The notes: generated from the sequence alone by a model not told the origin. A stretch of DNA of 13,164 nt from JBCKUK01 sp038924905 (GCA_038924905.1 JBCKUK010000037.1:1-13164), one strand, 5' to 3'. Shown: positions 1 to 7,286, numbered from the stretch's first letter. Numbers and translations: made by a program.

Positions 1-341
1 CATATTCACGGACGAGCACTTATTAGAACAAGTACTCTACAACTTGCTGTTAAACGCTATCGAAGCTGCACCCAGCTCGTCTGAACTGGAAATAAATGCG
101 GACAATTACCAAACAAGCAGTACGCGTGCTGATCGCTGATCGAGGGCCCGGCATGCCCTTTACCCCCGACCCCCATGCCGCCAGTCCAGGGCCAACCACC
201 AAGCGCTTTGGCACTGGCCTCGGCATTCCATTTGCCTTCAAGGTTTGCGATGCCCTGGCTGGCGGTATCACTTTTAATCCGCGCGAAGGAGGCGGTACAC
301 AAATCGAAATGGAACTGCCACGCCATCACATTGACATTTAA
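1..341 (+). pseudogene. Sensor histidine kinase, C-terminal ATPase domain, frameshifted and cut by the window edge
   Basis: The ATP-binding (HATPase_c) end of a sensor histidine kinase is spread over two frames. The frame starting at base 2 encodes the N-box (EQVLYNLLLNAIEAAP) and reaches a TGA at 137-139. The next frame encodes the G1 box (ADRGPGMP), the G2 box (KRFGTGLGIPF) and the usual last strand (GGGTQIEMELP), ending with TAA at 339-341. The two halves join smoothly if one extra base is removed somewhere near 96-110. The F-box that should precede TTKR (normally like FEPFF) reads ASPGP, which suggests real decay rather than only a sequencing error. In the family this domain binds ATP and phosphorylates a histidine located upstream, outside this window. 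The sensed signal and partner regulator cannot be told. The gene could still be functional if the shift is an artefact. Confidence 0.75.
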
Positions 342-422
342 TTTCAGAATTTTGGTATGCCAGACTTGCTTTAACTGGCTTTTTTAACAACAATGATAGT
401 GTGCAGAATCTACTACCCAATT

Positions 423-878
423 ATGCTTAATCAAGTCGTTCCCGAGATCGAGCTTCCCTCTACCGGTGGAAAAATCTTTAAACTTTCTGACAATCGCGGA
501 AAAACTGTAGTCCTCTATTTTTATCCCAAAGATGCCACGCCCGGTTGCACCACTCAGGGTCAGCAGTTTCGAGATGCTTATGCAGAGTTCCAAGCCGCCA
601 ACACTGAAATTTTCGGCATCTCACGTGATAGTTTGAAATCGCATGAGAACTTCAAAACCAAATTCAGCTTTCCATTTGAGTTGCTGGTCGATAAGGATGA
701 ACTGGCCTGCGGTTTATTTGATGTCATAAAAATGAAAAGCATGTATGGCAAGCAGGTGCGCGGCATTGAGCGCAGCACATTTGTAATTGATGCCAAAGGT
801 GTTCTGGTAAAAGAATGGCGCAGTGTTAAGGCCGATGGTCATGCTGCCGAAGTGCTCAATTTTGTTAAGACTCTTTGA
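423..878 (+). CDS. bcp: Thioredoxin-dependent peroxiredoxin, BCP/PrxQ type
   Basis: A 151-residue peroxiredoxin that reduces hydrogen peroxide and organic hydroperoxides in the cytoplasm using thioredoxin. The peroxidatic site is PKDATPGCTT, with the active cysteine at residue 42. The position five residues later, where E. coli BCP has its resolving cysteine, is Gln; the only other cysteine is Cys96 (ELACGLF) in the region of helix 3, as in the other PrxQ subtype. Cys96 is thus the likely resolving residue. The start at 423 (MLNQVVPEIELP) is chosen because the family begins here; an in-frame ATG at 393 would add ten residues with no family resemblance. No clear ribosome binding site is seen for either. 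The gene ends 17 bases before phoH, and the bcp-phoH order is familiar from Betaproteobacteria. Confidence 0.93.
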   Translation: MLNQVVPEIELPSTGGKIFKLSDNRGKTVVLYFYPKDATPGCTTQGQQFRDAYAEFQAANTEIFGISRDSLKSHENFKTKFSFPFELLVDKDELACGLFDVIKMKSMYGKQVRGIERSTFVIDAKGVLVKEWRSVKADGHAAEVLNFVKTL

Positions 879-881
879 AAT

Positions 882-886
882 GGAAG
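882..886 (+). promoter_or_regulatory. Ribosome binding site of phoH-like gene
   Basis: GGAAG lies nine bases before the ATG at 896 and overlaps the region just after the bcp stop. It supports the start at 896 over the in-frame ATG at 875, which overlaps the end of bcp and adds seven residues without family resemblance. Confidence 0.55.
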
Positions 887-895
887 TGTCATTCA

Positions 896-2293
896 ATGGC
901 TAAAGAACGCGGCTCTGCAACCAAGCTTTTTGTATTGGATACCAATGTGCTCATGCACGACCCATCCAGCCTGTTTCGTTTTGAAGAGCATGATATTTAC
1001 CTGCCTATGGTGACGCTGGAAGAGCTGGACAACAATAAAAAAGGTATGACAGAAGTTGCGCGCAATGCCCGCCAGGCCAGCCGTAGCCTGGAAGAGATTG
1101 TAGGTGACAAACTGGTTAATTTGGAGCACGGCTGTCCACTTGCCGTTAATGGCAATAAGCACCCCACTGGTCGCTTGTTCCTGCAAACAGATGCTGTTAG
1201 TACAGAGCTGCCAATGCTGGCTGGGGGTAAGGCAGACAATATGATATTGGGTGTGGTGTGGGATTTGCAGAAAAAACAGGCAAACCGCCAGGTAATTCTG
1301 GTCAGCAAAGACATTAATATCCGCATCAAAGCACGTGCCATCGGTGTATTGGCTGAAGATTACTTCAACGATAAGGTGCTGGAAGACACCGACCTGTTAT
1401 ACACCGGCATGAAAGAATTGCCTGTCAATTTCTGGGAAAAGCACAGCAAAGCAATGGAATCCTGGCAGGACTCGGGAGGCATGTTCTATCGTGTAACCGG
1501 CCCGGTTTGCAAGAGTCTGTTGATCAATGAATTTGTCTACTATGAATTTGAACAGTCCTTTCATGCTATCGTGCGCCAGGTAAATGGCAATACAGCTGTA
1601 CTGGAAATAGTAAAAGATTACTCGCAGCCCAAGAACAATATTTGGGGTATTACCGCACGTAACCGTGAACAGAATTTCGCGCTCAACCTGCTATTGGATC
1701 CGGAAGTTGATTTCATCACCCTGCTAGGTCAGGCCGGTACTGGGAAAACCTTGTTGACACTGGCCGCAGCATTAACACAAACATTAGATAAAAAAATCTA
1801 CAGTGAGATTATCATGACGCGTGTTACAGTCCCGATAGGCGAAGATATTGGCTTTTTACCTGGTACTGAAGAAGAAAAAATGACGCCTTGGATGGGAGCA
1901 CTGGAAGATAATCTGGACGTGCTCAACAAATCAGATGAAGACGCCGGAGAATGGGGACGCGCCGCCACGCAAGACTTGATCCGCACCCGGATTAAAGTCA
2001 AATCGCTCAACTTTATGCGGGGTCGTACTTTCCTGCATAAATTTTTAATCATTGATGAGGCGCAGAACCTGACGCCCAAGCAAATGAAAACCATGATTAC
2101 GCGCGCAGGCCCTGGCACCAAGGTGGTTTGTTTGGGCAATATCGCACAGATTGATACGCCATACCTGACGGAAGGTAGTTCTGGCCTGACCTATGTTGTC
2201 GATCGCTTCAAGGGCTGGCAACATAATGGCCATGTCACACTGTTGCGTGGCGAACGCTCGCGGCTGGCCGACTTTGCTGCAGAGGCTTTGTAA
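896..2293 (+). CDS. PIN-PhoH protein (PhoH2/YlaK type RNA-associated ATPase)
   Basis: A 465-residue two-domain protein. Residues 10-150 form a PIN nuclease-like domain with the expected acidic residues: D15 in VLDTNVL, E42/E43 in TLEELD, D114 in ADNMILG and D139 in SKDINI. Residues about 255-460 form a PhoH ATPase: Walker A GQAGTGKT at 278-285, Walker B FLIIDEAQ with D387 and E388, and a downstream GNIAQID sensor-like motif. PIN-PhoH fusions (PhoH2) have been described as RNA helicases/ribonucleases, with a proposed role in RNA turnover under stress. All catalytic motifs seen here are intact, so it should be active. It sits 17 bases after the peroxiredoxin gene and is probably co-transcribed with it. 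No VapB-like antitoxin gene precedes it, unlike the mycobacterial arrangement. Confidence 0.93.
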   Translation: MAKERGSATKLFVLDTNVLMHDPSSLFRFEEHDIYLPMVTLEELDNNKKGMTEVARNARQASRSLEEIVGDKLVNLEHGCPLAVNGNKHPTGRLFLQTDAVSTELPMLAGGKADNMILGVVWDLQKKQANRQVILVSKDINIRIKARAIGVLAEDYFNDKVLEDTDLLYTGMKELPVNFWEKHSKAMESWQDSGGMFYRVTGPVCKSLLINEFVYYEFEQSFHAIVRQVNGNTAVLEIVKDYSQPKNNIWGITARNREQNFALNLLLDPEVDFITLLGQAGTGKTLLTLAAALTQTLDKKIYSEIIMTRVTVPIGEDIGFLPGTEEEKMTPWMGALEDNLDVLNKSDEDAGEWGRAATQDLIRTRIKVKSLNFMRGRTFLHKFLIIDEAQNLTPKQMKTMITRAGPGTKVVCLGNIAQIDTPYLTEGSSGLTYVVDRFKGWQHNGHVTLLRGERSRLADFAAEAL

Positions 2294-2359
2294 CAACCCC
2301 CTATAAAACCAGAATTAAAAGGATGAGATACGCCAGCTACGGTTGGCATCATAGCAACG

Positions 2360-3520
2360 ATGAATCTAGGTTTTTATACCATACTTCTGGCACAATTCCT
2401 GTCGGCGCTAGCCGATAATGCGTTGCTGTTTGCCGCTATTGCATTGCTAGCGGGTATGAATGCGCCAGATTGGCACACTCCGCTGTTGCAACAATTCTTC
2501 GTTATTCCCTATATTATCCTTGCGCCTTTCGTTGGCTCATTTGCTGATGCGCTGCCTAAAGGCCGTGTCATGTTCATTTCAAATGCAATCAAATTTATCG
2601 GCAGTATCTCAATGCTCTTAGGGATGCCGCCATTGTATGCCTATGGCATTGTCGGTATCGGTGCAGCCGCCTATTCTCCCGCTAAATACGGGATACTTAC
2701 TGAATACCTCCCGCCACATATGCTGGTCAAAGCAAATGGCTGGATGGAAGCAACTACCATTTTAGCAATCATTTTCGGTGCCATACTTGGGGGGAAATTG
2801 GCCAGCATTGATCCTCATATGGCAATGATTGCAATCACGGTACTTTATATGGCAGCGGCTGGATTCAATATTTACATTCCTAAACTACCCATAGACCACA
2901 AACTGGCTAAGAAAAACTTGCTTTATATCCTTCATGATTTTTGGCATTCTTTTAAGGCGTTATGGCGTGATCCACAAGGCCGGGTTTCGCTGGCTGTAAC
3001 TACATTATTCTGGGGGGCTGGGGCGACGCTACGTCTGGTGGTCATTGCCTGGGCAGCGAGCGCACTCAATTTTGGACTGGAAAAAGCCACCCAGCTTATG
3101 GCCGTGCTGGCGATAGGCATTGCGGTCGGCTCCATCTTTGCAGCACGATATATCAAGTTGGAAAATTCTACCAAGGTATTACCTGCAGGAATCATTATGG
3201 GGTTGCTGGTAATGGCCATAGCTTTCGTGCATGACTGGCGGCTGGCTTGTGGCTTGTTATTTATTATAGGTGCCTTGGCAGGCTTCTTTGTTGTTCCGCT
3301 CAATGCCCTGTTGCAGCATCGTGGACATATCCTTATTGGAGCAGGCCATTCAATTGCCGTGCAAAACTTTAATGAACATATTGCGATATTGCTGCTACTT
3401 GGCGTCTACCTCGTGATGATAAAAGCTAATATTCACATCAATTTTATCGTGATTGCGTTCGGACTTTTTGTCAGTGTCTGTATGACCGTCATTTACCGCC
3501 TCTACCGCAACCAGAGCTGA
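2360..3520 (+). CDS. lplT: Lysophospholipid transporter LplT-like (MFS)
   Basis: A 386-residue inner-membrane protein of the major facilitator superfamily with about twelve hydrophobic segments. The N-terminal signature (AQFLSALADNALLFAAIALL), the PKGRVMF loop after the second membrane segment and the SPAKYGILTEYLP motif are characteristic of LplT. LplT flips lysophospholipids to the inner leaflet, where the acyltransferase Aas re-acylates them. No aas gene lies in this window, so the partner must be elsewhere or fused in another gene. The ATG at 2360 is the only plausible start in frame (a TGA lies at 2324-2326), although its ribosome binding site is weak. The 66-base gap after phoH shows no terminator, so read-through from bcp-phoH is likely. 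It converges with the NADH dehydrogenase gene, leaving only 15 bases between the two stops and no visible bidirectional terminator. Confidence 0.88.
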   Translation: MNLGFYTILLAQFLSALADNALLFAAIALLAGMNAPDWHTPLLQQFFVIPYIILAPFVGSFADALPKGRVMFISNAIKFIGSISMLLGMPPLYAYGIVGIGAAAYSPAKYGILTEYLPPHMLVKANGWMEATTILAIIFGAILGGKLASIDPHMAMIAITVLYMAAAGFNIYIPKLPIDHKLAKKNLLYILHDFWHSFKALWRDPQGRVSLAVTTLFWGAGATLRLVVIAWAASALNFGLEKATQLMAVLAIGIAVGSIFAARYIKLENSTKVLPAGIIMGLLVMAIAFVHDWRLACGLLFIIGALAGFFVVPLNALLQHRGHILIGAGHSIAVQNFNEHIAILLLLGVYLVMIKANIHINFIVIAFGLFVSVCMTVIYRLYRNQS

Positions 3521-3535
3521 CTGCTTACAAATAAA

Positions 3536-4870
3536 TCAGTGCAATTTAACTTTCGCCTCAGTGCGCCGTGTGATAATTCTGGCGAGCGTTTGCAAAAATA
3601 CTGTGCAGAATCCATGCAAGGTCATCAAGTGCATTTTGTAGAGCGACTGATACATCAAACGCGCAAACATGCCTTCAATAAACACGTTGCCCCCTGTAAT
3701 AGCGCCCATTAAGCTGCCCACCGTAGAGTATCGTCCAAGATTTACCAATGAGCCATAGTCACGATAGGTGTATTCAGGCAAAGGCTTTCTTGCTATCCTG
3801 CGCTTGATACTCTTGACCAGCATAGACGCTTGCTGATGCGCCGACTGTGCACGTGGAGGCACGTTCCCGTCATGTCCCGGCCACGGACATGCTGCACAAT
3901 CTCCAAACGCGAACACGTTTTGATCCAGCGTTGTTTGAAGCGTCTGCTTAACTACCAGCTGGTTAATACGATTCGTTTCCAAACCATCCAAATTGCTCAA
4001 AAAATCGGGCGCCTTGATGCCTGCCGCCCAAACCACAAGCTCTGATGGTATAAAGCGGCCACTGTGCGTGAAAACGCCTTTCTCAGTCACTTCCGTCACA
4101 CGTTCACCTGTGTATAAATTCACTTGCAGCTTTTTTAACTCCTTCTCAACCGCAAGCGAGAGTTTTGACGGCAACACCGGCAGGACACGGTCACTTGCCT
4201 CAATCAGCGTTATTTTAATATCCTCATCTGGGTCAATTTTGTCCAAACCATAGGCTGTCAATTCCCGTGTTGTATTATGCAACTCAGCTGCCAACTCAAC
4301 ACCTGTAGCTCCCGCTCCAACTATCACCACGGTCAGCTGTCCAGCATACACTGGCCACGCCTGGGTCTGTGCACGGACCAAAGCATTATGCAATCGACGA
4401 TGAAAACGTTCAGCCTGATCTTGGGTGTCCAGCGCAATTGCATATTCACTTGCGCCTGCTATGCCAAAATCATTGGTTGTACTGCCGATGGCAATTATTA
4501 AGGTATCGTACCGAAAGGTGCGACGAGGGATTATTTCTGCACCATCTTCATCATAAAAAGGTGCTACATAGACTTCTTTTTTTGCGCGATCTATGCCATC
4601 CATACTTCCCAAGCGAAAGCAGAAATGATGCCAGTGCGCCTGCGCCATGTAATCGAGGGCATGCTTATCGGGATCCATGCTACCCGCTGCAATCTCATGT
4701 AACAATGGCTTCCATACATGGGTTCTGGTGTGGTCAATTAAAGTAATTGCTGCCTTACATTTACGGCCTAATGAATCTCCCAGCCGTGTGGCAAGTTCCA
4801 GCCCACCAGCCCCGCCGCCTACAATAACGACATGGTGCGGGTTGGCACTTGCTTCTGTTTCTAATGTCAT
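3536..4870 (-). CDS. ndh: Type II NADH dehydrogenase (NDH-2), FAD-dependent
   Basis: A 444-residue single-subunit NADH:quinone oxidoreductase that passes electrons from NADH to quinone at the inner face of the membrane without pumping protons. Two dinucleotide-binding folds are visible: VVIVGGGAGG at 14-23 for FAD and VVIVGAGATGVE at 181-192 for NADH. The FAD/quinone-side motifs AFGDCA (321-326) and RAQSAHQQA (340-348) match NDH-2. The C-terminal 60 residues contain hydrophobic and amphipathic stretches typical of the membrane anchor. It lies 50 bases downstream of the lipoprotein cytochrome on the same strand, with no hairpin between them, so co-transcription with the methanol-oxidation genes is likely but inferred. 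Start taken at the only ATG next to the conserved N-terminus; the ribosome binding site is weak. Confidence 0.9.
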   Translation of the reverse strand: MTLETEASANPHHVVIVGGGAGGLELATRLGDSLGRKCKAAITLIDHTRTHVWKPLLHEIAAGSMDPDKHALDYMAQAHWHHFCFRLGSMDGIDRAKKEVYVAPFYDEDGAEIIPRRTFRYDTLIIAIGSTTNDFGIAGASEYAIALDTQDQAERFHRRLHNALVRAQTQAWPVYAGQLTVVIVGAGATGVELAAELHNTTRELTAYGLDKIDPDEDIKITLIEASDRVLPVLPSKLSLAVEKELKKLQVNLYTGERVTEVTEKGVFTHSGRFIPSELVVWAAGIKAPDFLSNLDGLETNRINQLVVKQTLQTTLDQNVFAFGDCAACPWPGHDGNVPPRAQSAHQQASMLVKSIKRRIARKPLPEYTYRDYGSLVNLGRYSTVGSLMGAITGGNVFIEGMFARLMYQSLYKMHLMTLHGFCTVFLQTLARIITRRTEAKVKLH

Positions 4871-4920
4871 AATTTCAAATTCATAAGACCTAAAATACCA
4901 ATGGCTATCGGGTAAAACTA

Positions 4921-5460
4921 TTATTCGTTACCAGTCACACCGCCCTTGCTACGAATCCAGGCAATCACCTTCAATGTTTCATCCACAGTCAGACCGTTGT
5001 TCGGGTCAGTAGGATCCATTAAACCCTTGCCTTTGCCGCCCATGCCACCATTAGTGCCGTGCCAAATGATTTCAAACATACCTTTGTTGGTCGCAGTTTT
5101 AGGATATTTGTAGGTCGGGCCAATCAAACCAGTGGCAACCTGGCCGGCGGCTTCCGGGCCATGGCATTGCGTACAGGAATACAGGCCAAATATTTTTTTG
5201 CCTTTTTTAATCGCTTCTGCATCACCTATATATTTATTTTTACCTGTAGCAAGAAATTCTTTAGCGGCTGGCGTATCAAACAACGCGGCGTCTATCACCA
5301 GGGGCGAACCATCTTGCGTGGTGACAAACTTGATCATCTCGCCAGCACCAGCGCTATTAGTAGCAGATCCATCTGCGCTTGAGCTGCCGCTATCTTTATT
5401 GCAGGCGACAAGACCTGCGAATAGCATAACTAAAATGACACTTAGTTTAATTCTTTGCAT
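4921..5460 (-). CDS. XoxG-like cytochrome c, predicted lipoprotein form
   Basis: A 179-residue mono-haem c-type cytochrome. Residues 1-20 form a lipoprotein signal with lipobox LVAC (Cys20); Asn at +2 suggests no inner-membrane retention signal of the Asp type. Residues 21-40 form a Ser/Gly/Ala-rich linker, and the haem site is CTQCH at 96-100. From about residue 43 the protein is closely related to the neighbouring secreted cytochrome; over the last ~100 residues the two are the same. By context it should accept electrons from the methanol dehydrogenase XoxF, but tethered to a membrane rather than free. The leader has AAGGGAG eight bases before the ATG. An upstream terminator at 5534-5568 suggests it also has its own promoter; a TAAAAT box on the minus strand (5491-5496) is a weak candidate. 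A different redox partner is possible. Confidence 0.87.
   Translation of the reverse strand: MQRIKLSVILVMLFAGLVACNKDSGSSSADGSATNSAGAGEMIKFVTTQDGSPLVIDAALFDTPAAKEFLATGKNKYIGDAEAIKKGKKIFGLYSCTQCHGPEAAGQVATGLIGPTYKYPKTATNKGMFEIIWHGTNGGMGGKGKGLMDPTDPNNGLTVDETLKVIAWIRSKGGVTGNE
4943..5226. repeat. 284-bp identical block, copy 1 (3' half of lipoprotein cytochrome gene)
   Basis: By direct reading, no difference was found between this block and 5650-5933 (offset 707). Between the block and the stop codons only two bases differ (4924/5631 and 4942/5649). Just beyond the other end, at 5227, the two copies suddenly differ at about nine of the next ~60 bases, while still encoding similar protein. Confidence 0.95.
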
Positions 5461-5468
5461 GGGTTTTT

Positions 5469-5473
5469 CTCCC
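5469..5473 (-). promoter_or_regulatory. Ribosome binding site of lipoprotein cytochrome
   Basis: GGGAG on the minus strand, eight bases before the ATG at 5460. The surrounding leader (TTATTAAGGGAGA) resembles that of the neighbouring cytochrome (TTAATAAAGGGAGA), another sign of common descent. Confidence 0.6.
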
Positions 5474-5533
5474 TTAATAAAAGCAGTTTTATTTTACCCG
5501 AAACTTCGCCTTTTCAGAAAATTGAATGCGCAT

Positions 5534-5568
5534 AAAAAACGGCCATTGTTCTCACAATGACCGTTTTT
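5534..5568 (-). terminator. Rho-independent terminator after the secreted cytochrome gene
   Basis: On the minus strand a 15-bp stem (ACGGTCATTGT pairing with ACAATGGCCGT, flanked by A and T runs) encloses the loop GAGA, a GNRA tetraloop, and is followed by a T run. One stem position is a U-G wobble in the minus-strand RNA but would be an A-C mismatch in the plus-strand RNA, so it works better for minus-strand transcription. It lies between the two cytochrome genes and should limit read-through into the lipoprotein copy. Confidence 0.85.
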
Positions 5569-5627
5569 AAACCATTTTCTAAGAACATGGTCCTCAAAAA
5601 TTCTTTGAGCCAGTTTTATTGCATGAA

Positions 5628-6134
5628 TTACTCGTTACCAGTCACACCACCCTTGCTACGAATCCAGGCAATCACCTTCAATGTTTCATCCACAGTCAGA
5701 CCGTTGTTCGGGTCAGTAGGATCCATTAAACCCTTGCCTTTGCCGCCCATGCCACCATTAGTGCCGTGCCAAATGATTTCAAACATACCTTTGTTGGTCG
5801 CAGTTTTAGGATATTTGTAGGTCGGGCCAATCAAACCAGTGGCAACCTGGCCGGCGGCTTCCGGGCCATGGCATTGCGTACAGGAATACAGGCCAAATAT
5901 TTTTTTGCCTTTTTTAATCGCTTCTGCATCACCCACATATTTATTCTTACCAGTAGCGAGGAATTCCTTGGCGGCTGGCGTATCAAATTGATCGGCGGGT
6001 ATAACCAGGGGTGAGCCATCTTGTGTTGTAACAAACTTAACATCAGCCAAGGCCATTCCACTTGCCACCAATAAGCCTAACATTGCTACGGAAGCAACTG
6101 CGATCCTAGGCGTTTTTGCATTTAAACCAAACAT
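5628..6134 (-). CDS. xoxG: XoxG cytochrome c, secreted form (electron acceptor of XoxF)
   Basis: A 168-residue periplasmic mono-haem cytochrome c. Residues 1-30 are a Sec signal peptide (basic start, hydrophobic core, cleavage after ALA30), and the haem-binding motif is CTQCH at 85-89. In methylotrophs the XoxG cytochrome takes electrons from the PQQ enzyme XoxF and delivers them to the terminal oxidase. The start at 6134 is chosen because AAAGGGAG lies just upstream; an in-frame ATG at 6155 would put that site inside the coding sequence. The gene is downstream of xoxJ on the same strand (158-base gap with no clear terminator). Its 3' 300 bases are nearly identical to the adjacent lipoprotein cytochrome. 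The assignment to XoxG rests on context and general features, since short cytochromes diverge rapidly. Confidence 0.88.
   Translation of the reverse strand: MFGLNAKTPRIAVASVAMLGLLVASGMALADVKFVTTQDGSPLVIPADQFDTPAAKEFLATGKNKYVGDAEAIKKGKKIFGLYSCTQCHGPEAAGQVATGLIGPTYKYPKTATNKGMFEIIWHGTNGGMGGKGKGLMDPTDPNNGLTVDETLKVIAWIRSKGGVTGNE
5650..5933. repeat. 284-bp identical block, copy 2 (3' half of secreted cytochrome gene)
   Basis: Partner of 4943-5226 in direct orientation. The block lies wholly inside coding sequence; sequences outside the two genes show no similarity apart from the short leader motif before each start. Confidence 0.95.
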
Positions 6135-6139
6135 GTTAT

Positions 6140-6147
6140 CTCCCTTT
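6140..6147 (-). promoter_or_regulatory. Ribosome binding site of secreted cytochrome
   Basis: AAAGGGAG on the minus strand, five bases from the ATG at 6134; it decides the start in favour of MFGLNAK over the upstream in-frame ATG at 6155. Confidence 0.65.
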
Positions 6148-6292
6148 ATTAACAAACTTTAGCCCAAACACTCTCAAGCCATATAGTGCTGCCCGTAGTG
6201 CACATAACGAACCAACATCATCATGGTTGACTGCTGAATGCCGAGGCGATGCTAATTTACTACAGCCCCTAATTTTTTATTATTGTTCGGTT

Positions 6293-7234
6293 TTACCAAT
6301 CCCCTCCCTCACCGCGTTTCTCGGCTTCTTTTGAAACATCCTGGCCAGTAACCTGACGATACGTTTTTGCGATTTCATCGCCTGCTACCACTGGCACATG
6401 GAGAATGCCGTAATCGTCCAGTATTTTTAGAATTTTGTCCTGGTTGCGGTCAAGTGCACCCTGGATCATCGCCATACGCTCTTTGTCCTTTTTGCGCACA
6501 CCCATGGAAATATTCCAATACTCTTTGCCATGAACATTGGTTTGTTCGTATTCAGGGATAGGCACTACAACCAACGGCTCTTTGGATTGTTTGGCGTAGT
6601 AGCCACCAATAGGGCCCCATAGAATCGCAACATCAATTTCACCCTTAAGCAAATCATCCACCATATAACTAGGCGGTAAATTCAAATCGCGCTGCATGCG
6701 GTATGGCCGTGCATTGCCCATCAAACCATGATCCGCCAATGGGCGCGTTGCTGGTGACTGCCCAACAATGCCAATCACTGCTTTATGCAGATCGGGAGAG
6801 TCCCAATCCTTAATGGTATAACCACTACTCTTTTTGTAAACAAATACATGCCCGGAACGATAATAAGGCTTGGAAGTACGCAAGGCATCGTTATCGGAGG
6901 TTGTAGACATAATCACGTCACAGCGATTTGCATTGAGTGTATTACGCAAGAAACCCATTCTATCGTACCAAAACTGATACGAAAGCTTTTTGCCGAGGTC
7001 TTTAGCAATCACCTCGGCGATTTTATTTTCAAAACCTTCCAGTTTTGAGTTCGAGTAGGGCAGATTATCCAGATCTGCACATACTTTGAATTCTGTAGGA
7101 TCTTCTACACGCTGAGCTTCACCAACACGCGGGCCACTACTCAGATCCACTGTAATAGCATCTTCAGCGTAGGCCATCGTAGTCATCACGCTGACGACCA
7201 GAACAAATAATAAATTTTTAAGACTGGTTAACAT
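6293..7234 (-). CDS. xoxJ: XoxJ/MxaJ-like periplasmic substrate-binding protein
   Basis: A 313-residue secreted protein of the extracellular solute-binding family 3 fold, of the subgroup associated with quinoprotein dehydrogenases. A signal peptide covers residues 1-23 (cleavage after AYA). The mature part contains FKVCADLDNLPYSN, GFENKIAEVIAKDLGK and QFWYDRMGFLRNTLNANRCD, which fit the MxaJ/XoxJ family. XoxJ is encoded beside xoxF and xoxG in many methylotrophs and has been proposed to help activate or mature the dehydrogenase rather than import a nutrient; no permease genes are present here, which fits. The start at 7234 is supported by AAGGAG seven bases upstream; an ATG at 7255 is in frame but would place this site inside the gene. 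It lies behind the strong xoxF terminator, so its expression is probably lower than xoxF. Confidence 0.9.
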   Translation of the reverse strand: MLTSLKNLLFVLVVSVMTTMAYAEDAITVDLSSGPRVGEAQRVEDPTEFKVCADLDNLPYSNSKLEGFENKIAEVIAKDLGKKLSYQFWYDRMGFLRNTLNANRCDVIMSTTSDNDALRTSKPYYRSGHVFVYKKSSGYTIKDWDSPDLHKAVIGIVGQSPATRPLADHGLMGNARPYRMQRDLNLPPSYMVDDLLKGEIDVAILWGPIGGYYAKQSKEPLVVVPIPEYEQTNVHGKEYWNISMGVRKKDKERMAMIQGALDRNQDKILKILDDYGILHVPVVAGDEIAKTYRQVTGQDVSKEAEKRGEGGDW

Positions 7235-7241
7235 GACTCGG

Positions 7242-7247
7242 CTCCTT
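7242..7247 (-). promoter_or_regulatory. Ribosome binding site of xoxJ
   Basis: A perfect AAGGAG on the minus strand, seven bases before the ATG at 7234; it fixes the start of the gene. Confidence 0.7.
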
Positions 7248-7286
7248 GTCGTCAATTAGTGCCAATGGGATAACTTTTACATAAAA

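Noticed and set aside
896..2293. Toxin-antitoxin system suggested by the PIN domain
   Set aside because: The PIN domain is fused to a PhoH ATPase and follows a peroxiredoxin gene; no antitoxin-like gene is next to it.
2323..2359. Possible short leader peptide before lplT (ATG at 2323 preceded by AAAAGG)
   Set aside because: The frame overlaps the start of lplT out of phase and shows no regulatory codon pattern; nothing beyond chance supports it.
4369..4746. 125-codon plus-strand open frame opposite ndh
   Set aside because: It is antisense to a well-supported NDH-2 gene, is rich in Cys/His/Arg as expected for a shadow frame, and has no ribosome binding site.
5059..6014. Two similar plus-strand open frames (5059-5382 and 5766-6014) that look like a duplicated small gene family
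   Set aside because: They lie opposite the two cytochrome genes and resemble each other only because the underlying DNA is the 284-bp repeat; no start signals or family features were seen.
6135..6292. Possible terminator or sigma-70 promoter between xoxJ and xoxG
   Set aside because: Only weak stems such as AACCA/TGGTT without a T run, and poorly spaced -35/-10 candidates, were found, so neither is called.
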